From NCBI GenBank assembly GCA_900544435.1, contig UQVG01000082.1:1-8191 (forward strand): DNA of 8,191 nt, written 5' to 3'. The translations under genes and the position numbers were made by a program. A model generated the notes under the pieces. That model did no database searches. It saw nothing but the letters and a program-made list of their open reading frames with translations, and was not told the origin of the DNA. The stretch comes from an uncultured Erysipelotrichaceae bacterium (lineage in GTDB: Bacteria > Bacillota_I > Bacilli_A > Erysipelotrichales > Coprobacillaceae). Shown one piece after another: positions 1 to 6,341 of this stretch. The first letter of the stretch is position 1. Each line of letters begins with the position of its first letter.

Positions 1-39
1 TATCGTTAATTTATAGTGCATTCTTTTCGGTGTAAAAGG

Positions 40-92
40 AAGAGGTTGTAACGAATTAGAGTAATTTTTACTCTAAAGATGTGATACCTCTT
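40..92 (+). other. Two-tier stem-loop, possible terminator
   Basis: An outer 7-bp stem (AAGAGGT at 40-46 with ACCTCTT at 86-92) encloses an inner perfect 9-bp hairpin, TTAGAGTAA / TTACTCTAA (56-64 and 68-76), with a TTT loop. The outer right arm runs into a T-run at 91-95. It could be the 3' terminator or a structured RNA end of a rightward transcript entering from outside the window. The unpaired bases between the two stems make it a poor textbook terminator. Confidence 0.25.
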
Positions 93-531
93 TTTAAAAT
101 TATTTCAAATTCAGCTTATGATTTTATAATATCAAAATACCGTTGTCTTCTCTTGATTATTTAGGTTATCATTTAAAAGAATATTAAATTGTTATCTCTT
201 AAAATATTTGCTTTTTAATTTGAGTTTGTGTATACGACATTCTATAATTTTTGTTGGGGATTAACTATCTGGTGATTTTTTATACCAAATTTATTTCATG
301 TATATAATGATTAAAGAATATCAAATGGGAAGGAACAAATTCAAAAACTAAAATAATCCTAAAAAATGTTTCGAGGATGAGAGATGGAATTATATTTCAA
401 TAAATAAGAAATCTCTACCTACTTCTTCACTGCAATCATAGACAATTAAAAAACTTGGAAGAAAATGTGTCGAGTATAAAAAGAAATAGTAAAAACAATT
501 TGATAAAATAAGCTTAAATAAGCTAAATATA

Positions 532-582
532 AAAGGTAGAAATCAGTGCTTATTATATTATCATCACTATATTTCTACCTTT
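532..582 (-). terminator. Candidate rho-independent terminator of the LacI-family gene
   Basis: A perfect 12-bp inverted repeat (AAAGGTAGAAAT at 532-543, ATTTCTACCTTT at 571-582) has an additional inner AGTG/CACT pairing (545-548 with 565-568). Read on the minus strand the stem is followed by TTTATATTT, a moderate U-tract. The plus-strand exit (ATTTGATAAC) is less terminator-like. It lies about 180 nt beyond the regulator's stop codon, which is rather far, and no better hairpin lies nearer. It could instead be the end of an unrelated small element. Confidence 0.4.
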
Positions 583-760
583 ATTTGATAACTAACTTGC
601 CAAGAGATTAAAATTAAAATTAGTTTTCACCCTAGTTTGAATTAAAGCATTAAGATATTTGGCAATTTACTAGTTTTAAAAATTATTTTATTTTGCTAAA
701 GTTTTTTGAAAATTATTTTTGATTTTATGCCTGGTTTGTTTAAAACATTTATCATTTGAC

Positions 761-1762
761 TTACAAAGTTGATTCATTCCAATTGACGTAGCAATCTAAA
801 ACTTTTTGTCCTATTATGTTATTTTTATTCTCAATCTGATCGATGAGTATATTGGCTGCTTCCATACCTTCTTCAAAAGCAGGCTGTACAATTGTTGAAA
901 TAGCTGGTGATGAAAAATTGACCCACTCCATATTATCAAATCCTAGCAGACCAATATTAGGCATTCTTTTTCTATGATGTTTCATGGCTAAGAAAACTGT
1001 TGGCAGTGCCCAGCAATTTGGAACGAAAACTAAAGATTTTTTATTTAAGTCCAAACGTTCATCTAAAAAATCAGCAATAACTTCCGGTTTCACTTTATCG
1101 TTTTCTATTGTTAAAAATTCATATGTTTTTGAATGATCTGCCAGTGCATCAATAAATCCGCTAGTTCTTTCTAATCTAGTACTAATGAGTTGTGGATCGG
1201 CAGTAATCATATAGAAATCTTCGTAGCCTTTTTCTATACATTTTACAATTGCATCATAAGTTGCTTCGTAATTATTAGTTTTCACCCATTTTGTTTTCAT
1301 ATCGTATAGTTTACTATCAAAGAAAACAGTTGGTATTCCTTTTTCGCTTATTTTTTTTGTTAGTTTTCTAAATTGTGAAGAAGGTTGAATAATTAATCCA
1401 TCAATTCTCATGCTCATCATTCTTTCTAAATAACTTTCTTCTCTTTCTTTATTGTAGTCACTATTTCCAACGATAATCTGATAACCTTTTTCACTGGCAG
1501 AAGCTTCTATTCCCTTTACAATCTGATTTGAAAAAGAATTTGTAATATCCCCAATTAATACACCAATTAATTTACTATTCTTTGAATTCAGACTTCTAGC
1601 TACTAAACTTGGGCGATAATTTGTTTCTTCAATGACTTTTTCAATTTTATTTTTTGTGGCTTCTGACATTTTCTCAAACTTTCCATTTAAATAAAATGAA
1701 ACAGTTGTTTTAGATGTATTTGATAGTTTAGCAATGTCATTTATAGTTATTTTATGTGCGAT
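761..1762 (-). CDS. LacI/GalR-family transcriptional regulator, probable AUC start
   Basis: Predicted DNA-binding regulator of about 333 residues, the usual LacI/GalR length. The N-terminus shows the classic helix-turn-helix (KITINDIAKL at 4-13, then SKTTVSFYLNG at 17-27), followed by the hinge-helix signature NYRPSLVARSLNS (about 48-60). The rest is a periplasmic-binding-protein-like ligand domain (about 64-333), with IGVLIGDITNSF at its start and GLLGFDNMEW and STIVQP near the end. Such proteins usually repress sugar genes in response to a sugar or phosphosugar; the ligand cannot be named here and no sugar gene is in the window. The start is odd. A strong GGGAGGGG site (1768-1775) lies 5 nt before AUC at 1760-1762, exactly where family members begin, and no ATG, GTG or TTG is available there. 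The only upstream alternative, TTG at 1811-1813, falls inside the -35 box. The gene is transcribed away from the transfer genes and may be host rather than element DNA. Confidence 0.9.
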   Translation of the reverse strand: MAHKITINDIAKLSNTSKTTVSFYLNGKFEKMSEATKNKIEKVIEETNYRPSLVARSLNSKNSKLIGVLIGDITNSFSNQIVKGIEASASEKGYQIIVGNSDYNKEREESYLERMMSMRIDGLIIQPSSQFRKLTKKISEKGIPTVFFDSKLYDMKTKWVKTNNYEATYDAIVKCIEKGYEDFYMITADPQLISTRLERTSGFIDALADHSKTYEFLTIENDKVKPEVIADFLDERLDLNKKSLVFVPNCWALPTVFLAMKHHRKRMPNIGLLGFDNMEWVNFSSPAISTIVQPAFEEGMEAANILIDQIENKNNIIGQKVLDCYVNWNESTL

Positions 1763-1767
1763 AAAAA

Positions 1768-1775
1768 CCCCTCCC
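1768..1775 (-). promoter_or_regulatory. Ribosome binding site deciding the regulator's start
   Basis: The minus strand reads GGGAGGGG here, with 5 nt to the AUC codon at 1760-1762. This is the only Shine-Dalgarno-like sequence near the N-terminus of the LacI-family protein. It supports initiation at AUC rather than at the upstream TTG, which has no such site. Confidence 0.6.
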
Positions 1776-1784
1776 TTATTAAAT

Positions 1785-1813
1785 ATTATACAGAAAAAAA
1801 GCTTATATATCAA
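1785..1813 (-). promoter_or_regulatory. Sigma-A-type promoter of the LacI-family gene
   Basis: On the minus strand, TTGATA (1808-1813) and a perfect TATAAT (1785-1790) are separated by exactly 17 bp. Transcription would start near 1778, leaving only a few nucleotides before the ribosome binding site. This places the alternative TTG start upstream of the transcript. Confidence 0.65.
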
Positions 1814-2056
1814 ATTATTTCAATTAGTAACTTTTTGATTTAAGTCAATGTGTAATATGAATAATTGTCAAAGATAGCATATCTTGAGTAGTATATTATA
1901 TACATTTTATTTTATAATTGTATATGTTGCACCATAGACTGCGTTATAGTATGAAATATTTCATTAAAAAATAGTATTTTGAATGTTTACAAAATAATTT
2001 TTCATAGACCATCTGACACACTAGAAAAAAATATTGTTTTAAATCCGTTTTTTTGG

Positions 2057-2077
2057 TTTTAAAATGCTATTTTAAAA
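2057..2077. repeat. AT-only palindrome next to the rightward promoter
   Basis: TTTTAAAAT (2057-2065) and ATTTTAAAA (2069-2077) form perfect 9-bp arms around GCT. The palindrome lies just upstream of the putative -10 box (about 2100), covering the -35/UP-element zone. It could be an operator, an UP element or simple AT-rich coincidence. Confidence 0.3.
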
Positions 2078-2094
2078 AACTTCATTTTTTATAT

Positions 2095-2105
2095 TGATAT
2101 ATAAT
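2095..2105 (+). promoter_or_regulatory. Putative -10 region of the rightward transfer-gene transcript
   Basis: The sequence TGATATATAAT offers TATAAT at 2100-2105, or an extended -10 (TG-A-TATATA) at 2095-2103. No good -35 hexamer is found 16-18 bp upstream, so the promoter would be weak or dependent on an activator. Transcription would begin around 2111, shortly before the GGAGGT site at 2125-2130. Confidence 0.35.
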
Positions 2106-2138
2106 GATATTGTCAATTCAATACGGAGGTTATATATC

Positions 2139-2180
2139 ATGTCTAAAAACTGTGCTAAGCATAAACTATTACATACGTAA
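2139..2180 (+). CDS. 13-residue leader-like peptide
   Basis: ATG at 2139 has an ideal ribosome binding site, GGAGGT (2125-2130), 8 nt upstream. It reads 13 codons (MSKNCAKHKLLHT) to TAA at 2178-2180. The stop lies just before the AGGAGG site of the next gene, so ribosomes ending here would be well placed to reinitiate. The peptide is basic (three Lys, two His) and resembles nothing I recognise. It may be a regulatory upstream frame whose translation influences the first palindrome at 2197-2208, or simply a coupled mini-gene. It lies in the -1 frame relative to the next gene, but a stop in that frame at 2162-2164 and the second ribosome binding site argue against a fused product. Confidence 0.45.
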   Translation: MSKNCAKHKLLHT

Positions 2181-2194
2181 TACTTAGGAGGTCC

Positions 2195-2359
2195 TTGGTA
2201 AATTTACCTTCTAAAACTAAAAAGACCTATAAAAAGAAATATTTAACTGAAGCTAAACTAAAAGGATATATTCATAAACTTGCCAACGAACAACAAAGTG
2301 AAATTGATAAGGCTATTGAAGAATATAATCGAAGAATGGAAGAACAATTACTGGTATAA
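2195..2359 (+). CDS. Small basic, coiled 54-residue protein of unknown function
   Basis: The frame opens at TTG (2195-2197), preceded by AGGAGG at 2186-2191 with a tight 3-nt gap. No other start codon is available: upstream in frame is a TAA at 2162-2164 with no ATG, GTG or TTG between. The first third is strongly basic (KTKKTYKKKYLTEAKLKG, about 7-24). The remainder is predicted helical and acidic (NEQQSEIDKAIEEYNRRMEEQLLV), possibly a short coiled coil. It lies directly upstream of the coupling ATPase, where mobile elements often encode small accessory or DNA-binding proteins, but I do not recognise a family. The start codon lies at the edge of a GGTAAATTTACC palindrome, so folding of the mRNA could limit its initiation. 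Confidence 0.6.
   Translation: MVNLPSKTKKTYKKKYLTEAKLKGYIHKLANEQQSEIDKAIEEYNRRMEEQLLV
2197..2210. repeat. Palindromic repeat, copy 1 (start codon of the 54-residue gene)
   Basis: The core GGTAAATTTACC is at 2197-2208, followed by TTC as in copy 4. Symmetry does not extend beyond the 12-bp core here. Its first G is the third base of the TTG start codon, so the element overlaps a translation initiation region 6 nt after AGGAGG. Confidence 0.7.
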
Positions 2360-2385
2360 AGGTTACAAGGTAAATTTACCTTGTA
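2359..2385. repeat. Palindromic repeat, copy 2 (before the coupling-protein operon)
   Basis: A 22-bp perfect palindrome (2364-2385) is centred on AATT, core GGTAAATTTACC at 2369-2380. Counting from 2359, its 27 bases are identical to 6313-6339. It starts at the stop codon of the 54-residue gene and ends 2 nt before the AAGGAG site of the coupling ATPase. As RNA it could form a 9-bp stem with an AATT loop next to that ribosome binding site; as DNA it could be a dyad operator. Confidence 0.85.
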
Positions 2386-2397
2386 GGAAGGAGATGC

Positions 2398-4335
2398 ATG
2401 GATAAGAAGAAAATATTGATATCCTGGGTAGTGAGTTTATTTGTTGTGTATTTTATAGGAATGCAGCTTGCATATCTATTTTCAGGTAATGTTGGAATTA
2501 CTGTAAATCCAAAGTATCTGGTTATTAATAGTTCGTATTTTATAGGATTGACGATGTTTACATTAATAATACCTTTATTTTTATTGATGAATAAAATGAA
2601 TGATAAAGATACAAGTGATAAGGATAACTATTCATCATTAACAGATATGGATTACTATAAGAAACAGATGACGCCATTATACTTTGATAAGCAGTGTCAC
2701 ATTACAACATCGCCGATGGATTTAAGAGTTAAGAAGTTTAATAGCTATTTGAATATGAGATTACCAACTAAGTCTGCTCATGATAAGAGTGGACTTATTT
2801 TTATGTCTTATAAAGATCATGTCTATGTTGATGACAGTGATTCTCATAGCTTAATTATTGGTTCTTCTGGCTCAGGTAAATCATTTAGTTTTATGCTACC
2901 AATGTTATGTCTGATGGCAATGACAGGTGAATCGGGATTGACGGTAGACATTAAAGGTGAATTATCAGAGAAGACTGCTGAACTGTTTAAATCACAAGGC
3001 TATGATGTTTATTTTATTGATTTCATTGATCCAGATAACAGTGATTGCTGGAATCCACTATATTTAGGTGCAAGTGAATATGTAAGACAGTTGGCTATTC
3101 AAAATGAACAGTTAGAACGCTATCACAGGATGAAAGATGAAATAGATAAAGAATATCAGACTTTATATGGTGATGGTGCTATACCAAATTATGAATCTTA
3201 TTTTGGTGCAAATGATGCTGGTGATTATATTTATGACAAATATCGACAAGAATTCAGAACAACAGCTGATTTTTCATCAGCTCAGGAATATTTCAGAGAT
3301 GTTGTACAAGCTATTACTTCAGGCAAAAAAGAAGCAAATGAAGATAACTTTTGGAATGAAGAAGCTGGTCGTGTATTAGAAGGATATATTCATTTACTGG
3401 CTGAAAGTGGCAATATTGATGTCATCAATATACCTGCAGTCGCTAGAGTGATGCTTGAAGGTGATGAAGTCAAAAAGAAAACATCACGAGGTAATATTTC
3501 CTGGTTAGAGTATTACTTACAAAATCATAAAACAAACAGTGATCTAAGTAAGGAAAAGCTAATGTCTTATGTAGACAGTGCTGAACAAACAAGAAAGTCA
3601 TCACGAAATGTCCTTACTAAACATTTAAACAGTATTGTTACTAATGATGCGATAAAAAAGATGCTATCTAATAATGATATCGATCTAGAGAATATTGGTA
3701 ATAAAAAGACAATGATTTATTTGAAGGTGCATGATGAAAAGCAAACATATTATCCATTAGTTACATTATTTATTAAACAGTTATGGCAAAGCCTTGTTAA
3801 GACTGCAAGATCATCACCTAATCTTAGGTTGCCTATACCATTTCATATTATGTTCGATGAAATGGGGCAGTTCCCAGCTTTTGATGAAATTACGAATGTA
3901 TTAACTGCAGGTCGTTCAAGAGGTGTAAGACTGACTGCTGTTGTTCAGGGATATGATCAGTTAGATAATGCCTATGGCAAAAATACTGCCAAGACAATCA
4001 AGAACAATGCCAAGAATACTGTGTATCTTTTAAGTGGGGATTATGAAACATTAGATGAACTATCTAAACGATGTGGATCACATTATATTACAAGAAATGG
4101 TAGAAAAGAATTAGAAAGGGTAATAACACCTGATAGATTACAGAACTTTAAATTTGGTGAAGCTTTAATTCTTAGACAAAGAGAAAAAGCTTTTATCACT
4201 AAGGTAATTCCATTTAATCAGTATGTATTCTATCCATCACTTGTAGATTACAAACTTAGATATGTTGCAAAGAAAGAACCAAAATACTTCAGTATTATGG
4301 ATGATATAAAGGAGAAGGAAAATAGTGGAAGATAA
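2398..4335 (+). CDS. VirD4/TraG-family type IV coupling protein (conjugation ATPase)
   Basis: Intact coupling protein of 645 residues, near the usual length for VirD4/TraG/PcfC proteins. These inner-membrane hexameric ATPases deliver the relaxase-DNA complex to the type IV secretion channel. Two N-terminal membrane segments are seen (about 7-29 and 45-64). The Walker A motif is GSSGSGKS (155-162), followed by the family strand TVDIKGEL (182-189). The NFWNEEAGRVLEG segment (317-329) matches the family's conserved FW motif near the helical domain. Walker B is HIMFDEMGQFP (483-493, Asp487/Glu488), followed by TAGRSRGVRLTAVVQ (503-517). The start is ATG with AAGGAG (2388-2393) 4 nt upstream. The first of four overlapping genes, it overlaps the next by 11 nt. 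No key residue is missing, so it should be active. No relaxase or VirB4 is in the window, so whether the element is self-transmissible cannot be judged. Confidence 0.95.
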   Translation: MDKKKILISWVVSLFVVYFIGMQLAYLFSGNVGITVNPKYLVINSSYFIGLTMFTLIIPLFLLMNKMNDKDTSDKDNYSSLTDMDYYKKQMTPLYFDKQCHITTSPMDLRVKKFNSYLNMRLPTKSAHDKSGLIFMSYKDHVYVDDSDSHSLIIGSSGSGKSFSFMLPMLCLMAMTGESGLTVDIKGELSEKTAELFKSQGYDVYFIDFIDPDNSDCWNPLYLGASEYVRQLAIQNEQLERYHRMKDEIDKEYQTLYGDGAIPNYESYFGANDAGDYIYDKYRQEFRTTADFSSAQEYFRDVVQAITSGKKEANEDNFWNEEAGRVLEGYIHLLAESGNIDVINIPAVARVMLEGDEVKKKTSRGNISWLEYYLQNHKTNSDLSKEKLMSYVDSAEQTRKSSRNVLTKHLNSIVTNDAIKKMLSNNDIDLENIGNKKTMIYLKVHDEKQTYYPLVTLFIKQLWQSLVKTARSSPNLRLPIPFHIMFDEMGQFPAFDEITNVLTAGRSRGVRLTAVVQGYDQLDNAYGKNTAKTIKNNAKNTVYLLSGDYETLDELSKRCGSHYITRNGRKELERVITPDRLQNFKFGEALILRQREKAFITKVIPFNQYVFYPSLVDYKLRYVAKKEPKYFSIMDDIKEKENSGR

Positions 4336-5497
4336 TAAAATTAGTACGTTTTTACTAAATCGAGGTATTGATCCGTCAGTACCTCTTTTAAATTTGGAAG
4401 AAGAAGTTTTAGGAGATATCAAGCAGCATGATATTTTTACTGGAACTTCTTTTGAATTGTTAAGAATTAAAAATCAGATTAAAGGTCAGAAAAAAGAAAT
4501 GGTGATGCGAAACTGCATTGTTGAAAATGTCAATGTCAGGGCATTAACAATCTCTGGTAAATGTACCTTCTATAACTGCACATTTAATAATGTCGTGTTT
4601 ACCACATGCTCATTACCTAACTGTTGCTTTTATCACTGTACTTTTAAAGATTGTGCAATTGTTGAATCAACACTAAGTTCAGTCTTGTTTGTAAACTGTA
4701 TTGGCTTAGAAGAAGTAGACTTTAAAGGCAATAACCTAAGCAATATGAAAGTGATTGGTAGTAGTTTAAAAGCTGCTGCATTAGAAGAACAAGGAAACAA
4801 GGTTGAAGGTGCTTATATCAGAGAAGAATCATTTATGACAGGAGTAGAAGAAAAAGTGGAAGAACATAAAGATGTTGGAATTACAACAAGACAGACAGTA
4901 GAAAAAGTTACCTATAAAAATGAATCTTTTGGACTTAAGGAATTGAAGAATACATTGTTTAGTGAATGTGTATTTATTTCCTGTGAGTTTGATAAGAATA
5001 TGCAGTTAGATGCTAGTACAGACTTTATAAACTGTACTTTTAAGAATATAGCTTTAGATATGGTGATGTTTCAAAAGGTCATCTTTGATTATTCAATTTT
5101 TGAAAATGTCTTAATGTCATCAAAGTTTTTACATTGCAGTTTTGTGGAATGTCAATTTAAATCATTAAACTTTAGTGATGATGTAGCATTTACATCATGT
5201 AACTTTGCTTTATCTAATGCTTCTGAAATATTTGATATGAATAAACAGCATATGGCAAACACTGAATTAAATAGAAAAGAAGTTGAAGAAGACGAACAAC
5301 TAAATATTCTTTTAGATGCATTGTATACGCTCCTTAAAGATAGAGATAAGGAATTACAGAGAAGTTTAAGATTACTTGATCGAGATGCAGTAACAAAGGA
5401 TATCATGGCGGATTACCTAATGAACTTGAATGATCGTCAGTATATTGAATTTATTAGTGAAGTAGGAACAAGAAGAAGGGATGAAGATGATGAATAA
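4325..5497 (+). CDS. Two-block pentapeptide-repeat (beta-helix) protein with cysteine ladder
   Basis: 390 residues, starting at GTG with GGAGAAGG (4311-4318) upstream and overlapping the ATPase gene by 11 nt. Residues about 64-153 and 210-294 show a five-residue periodicity typical of right-handed quadrilateral beta-helices. In block one, Cys falls at 80, 85, 95, 100, 105, 110 and 125, each in step with Phe, Leu or Ile two residues later (82, 87, 92, 97, 102, 107, 112, 117, 122). In block two Cys215/220, 237 and 271/276 behave likewise. A charged linker (about 154-200) joins the blocks, and a helical acidic domain (about 320-390) closes the protein. There is no signal peptide or membrane segment, so it should be cytosolic with reduced cysteines. 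Known pentapeptide proteins such as Qnr and MfpA mimic DNA and bind gyrase, but many others have unknown roles. Here a scaffold or partner of the coupling ATPase is inferred from the gene overlap alone. Confidence 0.8.
   Translation: MEDNKISTFLLNRGIDPSVPLLNLEEEVLGDIKQHDIFTGTSFELLRIKNQIKGQKKEMVMRNCIVENVNVRALTISGKCTFYNCTFNNVVFTTCSLPNCCFYHCTFKDCAIVESTLSSVLFVNCIGLEEVDFKGNNLSNMKVIGSSLKAAALEEQGNKVEGAYIREESFMTGVEEKVEEHKDVGITTRQTVEKVTYKNESFGLKELKNTLFSECVFISCEFDKNMQLDASTDFINCTFKNIALDMVMFQKVIFDYSIFENVLMSSKFLHCSFVECQFKSLNFSDDVAFTSCNFALSNASEIFDMNKQHMANTELNRKEVEEDEQLNILLDALYTLLKDRDKELQRSLRLLDRDAVTKDIMADYLMNLNDRQYIEFISEVGTRRRDEDDE
4556..4571. repeat. Degenerate match to the palindromic repeat inside the pentapeptide gene
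   Basis: GGTAAATGTACCTTCT matches copy 1 (2197-2212) at 15 of 16 positions; the single change breaks the dyad. It encodes GKCTF in the first beta-helix block, much as copy 4 encodes GKFTF, so coding constraint may explain it. Confidence 0.3.
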
Positions 5498-5807
5498 TTT
5501 AGATCCAGTAATTATTAATTATAAGAACTTAACGCCTGAAGATAAAAGAATCATTCAGGCTAAGCTAAGTGTATTAGGTTTAATTACAAATGCGAAGGAT
5601 GAATATAAAGAAGACATTAAGGGTAAAACTGCCTTAACAAGATTAATGTATGAAAGTGCAATTGAAGCAGCAGAAGAACTAGAAGATAAAGTAAAACTAT
5701 CAATTATTATGAGTATGGCAGATATGATTGATGGTTATGATCATTTGGTAGAAGATCAGGATACAGATGATTATTTCTATGGATTGGAGTGTGATGACAA
5801 TGAATAA
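5487..5807 (+). CDS. Small acidic helical protein, unknown function
   Basis: About 106 residues. Three ATGs (5481, 5487, 5490) are in frame. GAAGGG (5475-5480) touches the first, so 5487 or 5490, at 6-9 nt spacing, are the likelier starts; 5487 is used. The gene overlaps the pentapeptide-repeat gene by 11 nt, indicating translational coupling. The protein appears all-helical, with an NLTPEDKRIIQAKLSVLGLI segment near the N-terminus, an alanine/glutamate-rich helix (ESAIEAAEELEDKVKLSII) in the middle, and a very acidic tail ending DTDDYFYGLECDDNE. It has no signal peptide, membrane segment or cysteine cluster. I recognise no family. Its acidic character and position suggest a small partner or chaperone of a neighbouring operon product, but this is inference. 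Confidence 0.75.
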   Translation: MMNNLDPVIINYKNLTPEDKRIIQAKLSVLGLITNAKDEYKEDIKGKTALTRLMYESAIEAAEELEDKVKLSIIMSMADMIDGYDHLVEDQDTDDYFYGLECDDNE

Positions 5808-6303
5808 GCAGTTCGATATCTTTTCAAAGATGAAGATTACAGAAATGTGTAAGACAATTCATGATATGACTTATACCTATATAAATCCTGAAACAAAACA
5901 ACCTACTGATGTACCGGCAAAGCATTATCAGGATATTTTAAAACAGCCAGTTGAAGTCATGGTTGAAGATCAGGTAAAGAAGCAATTCTTAAATATCATG
6001 TATAAACAGTTGAAGAATTTAAAGGAAGAAGAACCACATTTATTCTATCAGTCATTATTACTTTTAGATGTTGGTAAAGCACCTGATGCACTAGCAATCA
6101 ATGAAGAAATTGCTTTAAAGATGACAGCAGATAAGATGATTGAAGACGAAAATAAACCAAAGAGGAAAACTGAACCTAAGTTTCAGGTCAATAATACAAA
6201 ATATATAGAAACATTTGACAGTATCAAAGAAGATGACAGTATTATGGCAGAACTATTTGATACGATGGAAATTAAGGAAGATGATGGATTCTTCCTATCA
6301 TAA
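5800..6303 (+). CDS. Acidic helical protein of about 167 residues, unknown function
   Basis: Last of the four overlapping genes. In-frame ATGs occur at 5794 and 5800. GGAG at 5786-5789 is 4 nt from the first and 10 nt from the second; 5800 (MNKQFDIF) is used, but 5794 is possible. A longer frame from 5767 lacks its own ribosome binding site. The gene overlaps the previous one by 8 nt. The N-terminal half is helical (KITEMCKTIHDMTYTY; VEVMVEDQVKKQFLNIMYKQ). A lysine-rich hinge (NKPKRKTEPK, about 117-126) precedes an acidic C-terminus with short repeated-looking acidic motifs (SIKEDDSI, EIKEDDGFF). It has no membrane segment or signal peptide. I do not recognise the family. The stop is followed within 10 nt by AAAGGAGAAGG and then by copy 3 of the palindrome. 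Confidence 0.8.
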   Translation: MNKQFDIFSKMKITEMCKTIHDMTYTYINPETKQPTDVPAKHYQDILKQPVEVMVEDQVKKQFLNIMYKQLKNLKEEEPHLFYQSLLLLDVGKAPDALAINEEIALKMTADKMIEDENKPKRKTEPKFQVNNTKYIETFDSIKEDDSIMAELFDTMEIKEDDGFFLS

Positions 6304-6312
6304 TGAAAGGAG

Positions 6313-6341
6313 AAGGTTACAAGGTAAATTTACCTTGTAAC
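6313..6341. repeat. Palindromic repeat, copy 3 (after the coupling-protein operon)
   Basis: A 26-bp perfect palindrome (6316-6341) is centred on AATT, core GGTAAATTTACC at 6323-6334. Bases 6313-6339 are identical to 2359-2385. It lies between the last gene of the four-gene operon and the tyrosine-rich gene, and is the most extended of the four copies. Confidence 0.85.

Larger units (their letters stand above)
1..760. other. AT-rich non-coding stretch left of the regulator gene
   Basis: No open frame with a credible start, ribosome binding site and length is visible on either strand. All frames are broken by frequent stops. The stretch holds two stem-loops, annotated separately (around 40-92 and 532-582), and a short 10-bp tandem duplication (AAATAAGCTT-like) at about 506-525. 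A frame around 362-486 reads a few dozen residues but contains an internal stop and has no start signal, so it is at most a decayed gene remnant. No tRNA, rRNA or CRISPR structure was recognised. Confidence 0.6.
1814..2138. other. Divergent intergenic region
   Basis: This AT-rich region separates the leftward regulator from the rightward transfer-like genes, and no gene is seen in it. It contains short inverted repeats: AAGATA/TATCTT with a 3-nt loop at 1871-1885; ATATACA/TGTATAT at 1898-1925; and a 9-bp AT-only pair at 2057-2077. It is a plausible place for the boundary between host and element DNA or for a transfer origin, but no recognisable att site or nick motif was found. Confidence 0.5.

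Noticed and set aside
362..486. Possible decayed gene fragment (frame reading through EDERWNYISINKK and TIKKLGRKCVEYKKK)
   Set aside because: Contains an internal stop, has no start signal and matches no family I can name, so it is not supported as a pseudogene.
1763..1813. 17-residue N-terminal extension of the LacI-family protein from TTG 1811-1813
   Set aside because: The TTG lies within the -35 box, has no ribosome binding site, and the extension precedes the normal family start.
1814..2138. Transfer origin (oriT) in the divergent intergenic region
   Set aside because: Only weak AT-rich inverted repeats are present; no relaxase gene or recognisable nick motif to support it.
2139..2359. 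Programmed -1 frameshift fusing the 13-residue leader to the 54-residue protein
   Set aside because: The -1 frame has a stop at 2162-2164, no canonical slippery heptamer lies after it, and the second frame has its own AGGAGG site.
3167..3379. 70-residue plus-strand frame inside the coupling-protein gene
   Set aside because: Out-of-frame shadow of a strongly conserved ATPase gene; no ribosome binding site and low-complexity composition.
4237..4422. 61-residue minus-strand frame across the ATPase/pentapeptide junction
   Set aside because: Antisense to two well-supported genes and no initiation signals.
5152..5406. 84-residue minus-strand frame
   Set aside because: Antisense shadow of the pentapeptide-repeat gene, serine-rich composition typical of reversed coding sequence.
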